Shown in pieces: positions 61,935-64,000 of a stretch of DNA of 64,000 nt (positions are counted from its first letter, which is position 1; every line of letters begins with the position of its first letter). The stretch spans positions 4,401,501 through 4,465,500 of the forward strand of contig SMMW01000622.1 in the NCBI GenBank assembly GCA_004794655.1, read 5' to 3'. Source of the stretch: Marisa cornuarietis (taxonomy: Eukaryota; Mollusca; Gastropoda; Architaenioglossa; Ampullariidae). A program made the position numbers and the translations under genes. Below the pieces are notes generated by a model. That model had not been told where the DNA came from and did not search any database. It saw nothing but the letters and a program-made list of their open reading frames with translations.

Positions 61935-64000
61935 TTGATGAAGGTCTTTTCATATCACAACTACACAGACATTCACTCCAAAGATAAACGCTGCCAGTGA
62001 CGACATTGTTTGGTAGTGGTTGATAGTAGCAACTGTCGCGATGTCAAGTTACCAAGGGACGCAACTGTTCTAAAGAAAAACTCACCCTGTAAAGGGTTCA
62101 CTTGTCCTCAAGAAGCAATAGAAAGCTTCAAAAGCTGCAGAGCCAAATAAGTAATACAATAAATGCGTGTTACGTGCTACATGTAGTATAGAGTTAAGCT
62201 AGGGGTAGGTGGGTTTGGGGTTTATTTGAAACTACCCAACAGACACTGCAGACAAGTACAGACAAGCCAGAGAGAGGCAAAGAAGTACCCTCCATTTTTA
62301 TGTCAGCTCTCGGCTGAGACTTTCGCTGCGCGATGACGCGCTTGTCTACATTACGAGTGCAGGAGCTCAGACTCATTGGCAGTGAACACTACACACGCTT
62401 GAACCTCGGTCCCCTGCTGGCATTTTTCTCCACAAGTGGTGTCTGGACACGAGGATTTTCTGGCTCCAATAATAGTTCTTCACTCGATTTAGTCCTCACA
62501 TACTGATGACGTGCCATCATGTCCGTGCCACCTTGTACCGTTATAAATCAATACAGACCACTGACAAAGTCGCAGCAATGTGTCACACAAGGGCTTGAAA
62601 ACGTAACATCTTTATTTTAAAAATTCTTCTAATATGCCGAAATTCTTGGAGTTTAGATGCTGTAAGACGCCGTATACTTTCTCGGAGTGGGGAAAAAGAA
62701 CAGTAATACATCAAAAGACATGCAACGGCGGCAACGGTCAAGAAAACACAAAACACACACACACTGACATATTCACATACACGTAAATACACGCACACAC
62801 AAGTATGCACGAATACACACACACATAAATAAACTCTCGCGTGCGCATACATTAAGCCATTCAGTTTGTTGAATATGCACCTTAAAAAAAACACTTTATA
62901 AGGTCGTGGAGTTTGGAGGCTTTACAGATCTTTCTTTTTATCTCTTTTCCAACCCCCTTTCCATAGCCACATCAATGAGAAAATCGCATGTCCCAGTATG
63001 GTCAACCCCGCTTAATTGAAACCCTGCACTGATTCCCAAGGATAAAGCACATCGGGAGCAAGAGTCCCACGCAGCAATAAGCGGCTGATTGACAGGTACT
63101 GAATTATCATCATTACCATCATTACCTTCCCTGTCAGCTGCGAAACTGCCCCCGAATACAATTGCTAAGTCGCTCTGTGGACTATTGCATGACAACAAGC
63201 TTCATTAGAGTTTCCTGCAACTCGAATAGCTGTCAGGAAACAGAGAGAGGTCTAATTAAACTTTTGGTCGGCCGCCATGTTGAAGTAATTGAATTTCTGC
63301 GCTTGAGCGCCGCCTGGCGTGCCTTTTTTTCTGTGTAAGGTGGCACCTGCTAATGGAGGTCCTACATCAAAGTTGGCCTTCCCGGCACGAACCCGCTGCC
63401 TTTAGAGTAGAGGAGGTTCCTTCCTCCCACTGGCCGACGAGACTGAAAGGAAAAGGTCTGACCTGCCGAACACGCATGCGCGATAGACACTGAGTAATGG
63501 GTCATGCCTGTAACTGAGATTTAGTGGTTCTTGTAGCTATATTATTACACTATTATAACTCCAGCCACTCCGCCCAATCTCTCTCTGTTTGCGTGGTTGT
63601 GTGCTGGTTTATCTCACTTGTATTTTAGAATGTTTAGAGGCGAACATTTTCATTATGTCTTTGAAGCGTTTAATATCAAAGCTTGGTCCCTGCTTTAATA
63701 GAATTGCCCTGTGTGATCACCTCAATCTGCGAAAAGCGACGACCTCTACAGAAAGTGCACTCCCACCTCTCTTTGCGCTCCCTCGCACGTGTCATGTAAA
63801 TGAAACTTGACGACCAAGTAAGGAAGACCCTATATCTGCGAACTGATCTTGTCAAACGGCTGGTTGCCGTAAGACATCAGGGGAATCGATGTCTTTATAT
63901 AGTTTTTTTTTTGCCCCTGTCAGTGTGGAACTTAAAATTTATCAGCACCCAGACCGTTCGTTATAAGACAATTCTACACAAGTTAAATAAAACTAACAAA
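61935..64000. other. Gene-free stretch
   Basis: No exon was recognised. CA-rich DNA (62745-62825) gives a Val/Cys-rich ORF. A block at 62950-63330 has little low-complexity sequence and homeodomain-like sites (CTTAATTGAAA, TCTAATTAAAC), so it could be a cis-regulatory element, but this cannot be tested from one sequence. Confidence 0.45.

Noticed and set aside
1..64000. CRISPR array, bacterial operons, rRNA or intact tRNA genes
   Set aside because: The tandem arrays lack repeat-spacer structure, the DNA is clearly metazoan, and only degraded tRNA-like SINE heads were seen.

Overview
The window is metazoan genomic DNA. Coding exons are short, separated by GT-AG introns of a few hundred bases, and set in tens of kilobases of AT-leaning DNA full of (CA)n tracts, minisatellites, tRNA-derived SINEs and short inverted-repeat transposons. 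The repeat character, including tRNA-like SINEs and a CR1/L2-like LINE with a 2A-like motif, suggests a lophotrochozoan, perhaps a gastropod mollusc. That placement is inference; nothing here identifies a species.

Layout. (1) 1-3.2 kb: a degraded minus-strand SINE, then the last three coding exons and the 3'UTR of a plus-strand phosphomannomutase gene (mannose-6-phosphate to mannose-1-phosphate, feeding GDP-mannose synthesis). Its 5' exons lie outside the window. (2) 3.2-59.5 kb: a gene-poor stretch with no exon I can identify with confidence. It holds microsatellites, at least six minisatellites, several SINEs, a small hAT-type MITE (9.17 kb), a Mutator-like MITE with tandem-repeat arms (14.9 kb), a mini-palindrome with TA ends (22.9 kb), a 67-bp LINE stub in a 14-bp target duplication (27.0 kb), a TA-flanked inverted-repeat element (30.6 kb; a relative lies at 61.7 kb), a TTAA-flanked element (31.1 kb), and a minus-strand CR1/L2-like LINE relic (49.7-51.0 kb). 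One minus-strand ORF with a membrane segment at 22.06-22.38 kb might be a real small gene or terminal exon. (3) 59.5-61.3 kb, plus strand: a CRE-like site, fragments of a THAP zinc-finger domain split by a well-formed intron but broken by two frameshifts, then an acceptor-led 84-codon exon of unknown function ending in TAA with AATAAA downstream. (4) 61.3-64 kb: noncoding.

Most long ORFs in the window are not genes. Many are translations of (CA)n, (CCAA)n, (CACT)n or minisatellites, and the rest lack family signatures and splice context. The genes seen do not form a pathway; phosphomannomutase is the only functional assignment I hold with high confidence.
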